Part shown: in pieces, positions 63,265 to 64,000 of the stretch | Layout of the letters: each line of letters begins with the position of its first letter | Numbering within the stretch: the stretch's first letter is position 1 | Program-made: the position numbers and the translations under genes | Notes under the pieces: generated by a model | Told to the model about the DNA's origin: nothing | The model's input: only the letters and a program-made list of their open reading frames with translations | Database searches by the model: none | Assembly (NCBI GenBank): GCA_019359515.1 | Contig: JAHHHC010000002.1 | Span: 124,001 to 188,000 of the forward strand | DNA from: Desmonostoc vinosum HA7617-LM4 | Lineage (GTDB): Bacteria > Cyanobacteriota > Cyanobacteriia > Cyanobacteriales > Nostocaceae | Direction of reading: 5' to 3' | Length of the DNA stretch: 64,000 bases

Positions 63265-63338
63265 GGGCGTGTAGCTCAGTGGACTAGAGCACGTGGCTAC
63301 GGACCACGGTGTCGGGGGTTCGAATCCCTCCTCGCCCG
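63265..63338 (+). tRNA. tRNA-Arg (anticodon ACG)
   Basis: The sequence folds as a tRNA. The acceptor is GGGCGTG with CTCGCCC (one mismatch), and the D-arm lies in tagctcagtggactagagc. The anticodon stem-loop CGTGG-ctACGga-CCACG carries ACG, and the T-arm is GGGGG-ttcgaat-CCCTC with one weak pair. The discriminator is G and no CCA is encoded. Confidence 0.95.
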
Positions 63339-63351
63339 TATATTACTGCAA

Positions 63352-63375
63352 AGAGACGCGCAGCGACGCGTCTCT
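63352..63375. repeat. Hairpin after tRNA-Arg
   Basis: A perfect 9-bp stem AGAGACGCG-cagcga-CGCGTCTCT lies 14 bases after the tRNA. A related sequence is at 37018-37042. It lacks a T-run, so termination is possible but not certain; the repeat family is widespread in such genomes. Confidence 0.5.
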
Positions 63376-63398
63376 GTTACTTGTAACGTGGTACATGT

Positions 63399-64000
63399 CT
63401 ACAATTTTTTTAACGAATATACATCTTGACCACGACCAAGGGCAAAACGCAAGGAATTAGGCAAATCTTTGCTGGATTGGGTTAGGAAGATAATTAGTGC
63501 CAGGAATGTCAAACCAGCACCGTAACCAAACATATTTCGATATCCGACTTGTTCAGCAATAGAACCCAAAAGTGGTGCGGCGATCGCAATACCAAGGTCA
63601 AATCCCGCGATGCACATGGCAAATATCCGCCCACGTTCTTGTGGTAGCGAGCGGTCTGCCATCATCGTAGTAATCATAGACATTAGCATACCACCACCAC
63701 AACCCTCAATGATTGCAGCGATTAAAAAAGCGTTGGCACTATTGGCTAACCATAGCAACAGCGACGCCAAGCCATAACAGAATATCCCAAGAGTAATAAA
63801 TAAACCACGACCCAAGCGATCGCTAGCTCGACCCGCAAACAGCCTTAAACTAAAACTGGAGAGGGCTGCTGCTGTAAAAAATAATCCAGCATTCAAATTT
63901 ACCCCAGTTGACTTGATAAACAACGGTACAAAAGTATGTATAGCGCCAATCGTTAAACCCACTAACAGCATGACCACGGCTGGTACTCTCACCCGTGGAC
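63399..64000 (-). CDS. MFS transporter, C-terminal part (gene continues beyond the window)
   Basis: The frame is open from the window edge. The last 197 residues begin RVPAVVMLLVGLTIGAIHTF and contain about six membrane helices. The loop RLFAGRASDRLGRGLFITLG has the MFS GxxxDRxGR signature between helices, here probably 8 and 9. The chain ends with a short cytoplasmic tail. The N-terminal half lies outside, so substrate and exact start are unknown. It resembles drug- or sugar-exporter-type MFS proteins. Confidence 0.85.
   Translation of the reverse strand, partial: PRVRVPAVVMLLVGLTIGAIHTFVPLFIKSTGVNLNAGLFFTAAALSSFSLRLFAGRASDRLGRGLFITLGIFCYGLASLLLWLANSANAFLIAAIIEGCGGGMLMSMITTMMADRSLPQERGRIFAMCIAGFDLGIAIAAPLLGSIAEQVGYRNMFGYGAGLTFLALIIFLTQSSKDLPNSLRFALGRGQDVYSLKKL

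Overview
The window looks like chromosomal DNA of a filamentous, Nostoc/Anabaena-type cyanobacterium. The HIP1 octamer GCGATCGC occurs throughout. Intergenic spaces carry heptameric short tandem repeats and short dispersed palindromes typical of Nostocales. The gene content is also cyanobacterial: NTRC (thioredoxin reductase fused to thioredoxin), DUF1816 and DUF3110 proteins, a CSP41-like epimerase, type 2 isopentenyl-diphosphate isomerase, CofH, a TamB-like giant protein and two Uma2 (DUF820) proteins. This assignment is inference from sequence; no search was run.

Layout. 1-6.2 kb: end of an unknown gene, FAA hydrolase, rpsF, a coiled-coil protein, a Uma2 protein divergent from an AT-rich orphan Dam-type methylase, trpD, and a convergent retropepsin-like lipoprotein. 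6.4-10.7 kb: carA, a STAS anti-sigma-factor antagonist with a probable ATT start, the RNA-processing pair mrnC-rlmB, and a DUF1816 gene. 10.8-17.2 kb: an alpha/beta hydrolase whose upstream region is a broken TnpB, a ribbon-helix-helix ORF, a dense field of repeats, an MFS exporter, a ferrochelatase-family protein with a native His6 tail, and an FMN reductase. 18.1-25.2 kb: ftsH, then the convergent operon pstS-pstC-pstA-pstB-pstB with a clear four-unit Pho box. 25.8-32.5 kb: UbiD family, SH3b protein, OYE-family oxidoreductase, CSP41-like epimerase, glycosyltransferase and sugar-phosphate transferase. 33.2-35.2 kb: gmd-fcl (GDP-fucose). 35.3-41 kb: GNAT, ROK kinase, a new 54-aa ORF, an ABC permease, a decayed toxin-antitoxin pair, NTRC, and a 31-aa membrane ORF with a terminator. 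41.3-47.7 kb: cysH, an SbcD-like phosphoesterase, two small exported proteins, fni and sppA. 48.3-53 kb: GT2-GtrA and GT39 glycosyltransferases (divergent), then cofH. 53.7-64 kb: tamB (1,923 aa), DUF3110, murQ, Uma2, DUF2795, moaC, tRNA-Arg(ACG) and the C-terminal half of an MFS protein.

Functional groups: phosphate uptake under Pho control; an exopolysaccharide set (GT4, sugar-phosphate transferase, GDP-fucose synthesis, GT2-GtrA, GT39); envelope biogenesis (TamB, SppA, MurQ); and redox/sulfur metabolism (NTRC, CysH).

I see no CRISPR array, prophage, secondary-metabolite cluster or convincing new multi-gene defence system. The most unusual material is non-coding or marginal. It includes a repeat family in three copies whose four hairpin stems covary between copies, and a 223-bp MITE with imperfect terminal inverted repeats and a 10-bp target duplication. 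Dispersed repeats have also been absorbed in frame into ftsH, a sugar transferase and tamB, and several start codons are non-canonical or lost. Very small membrane-protein ORFs lie outside ordinary gene-calling limits.
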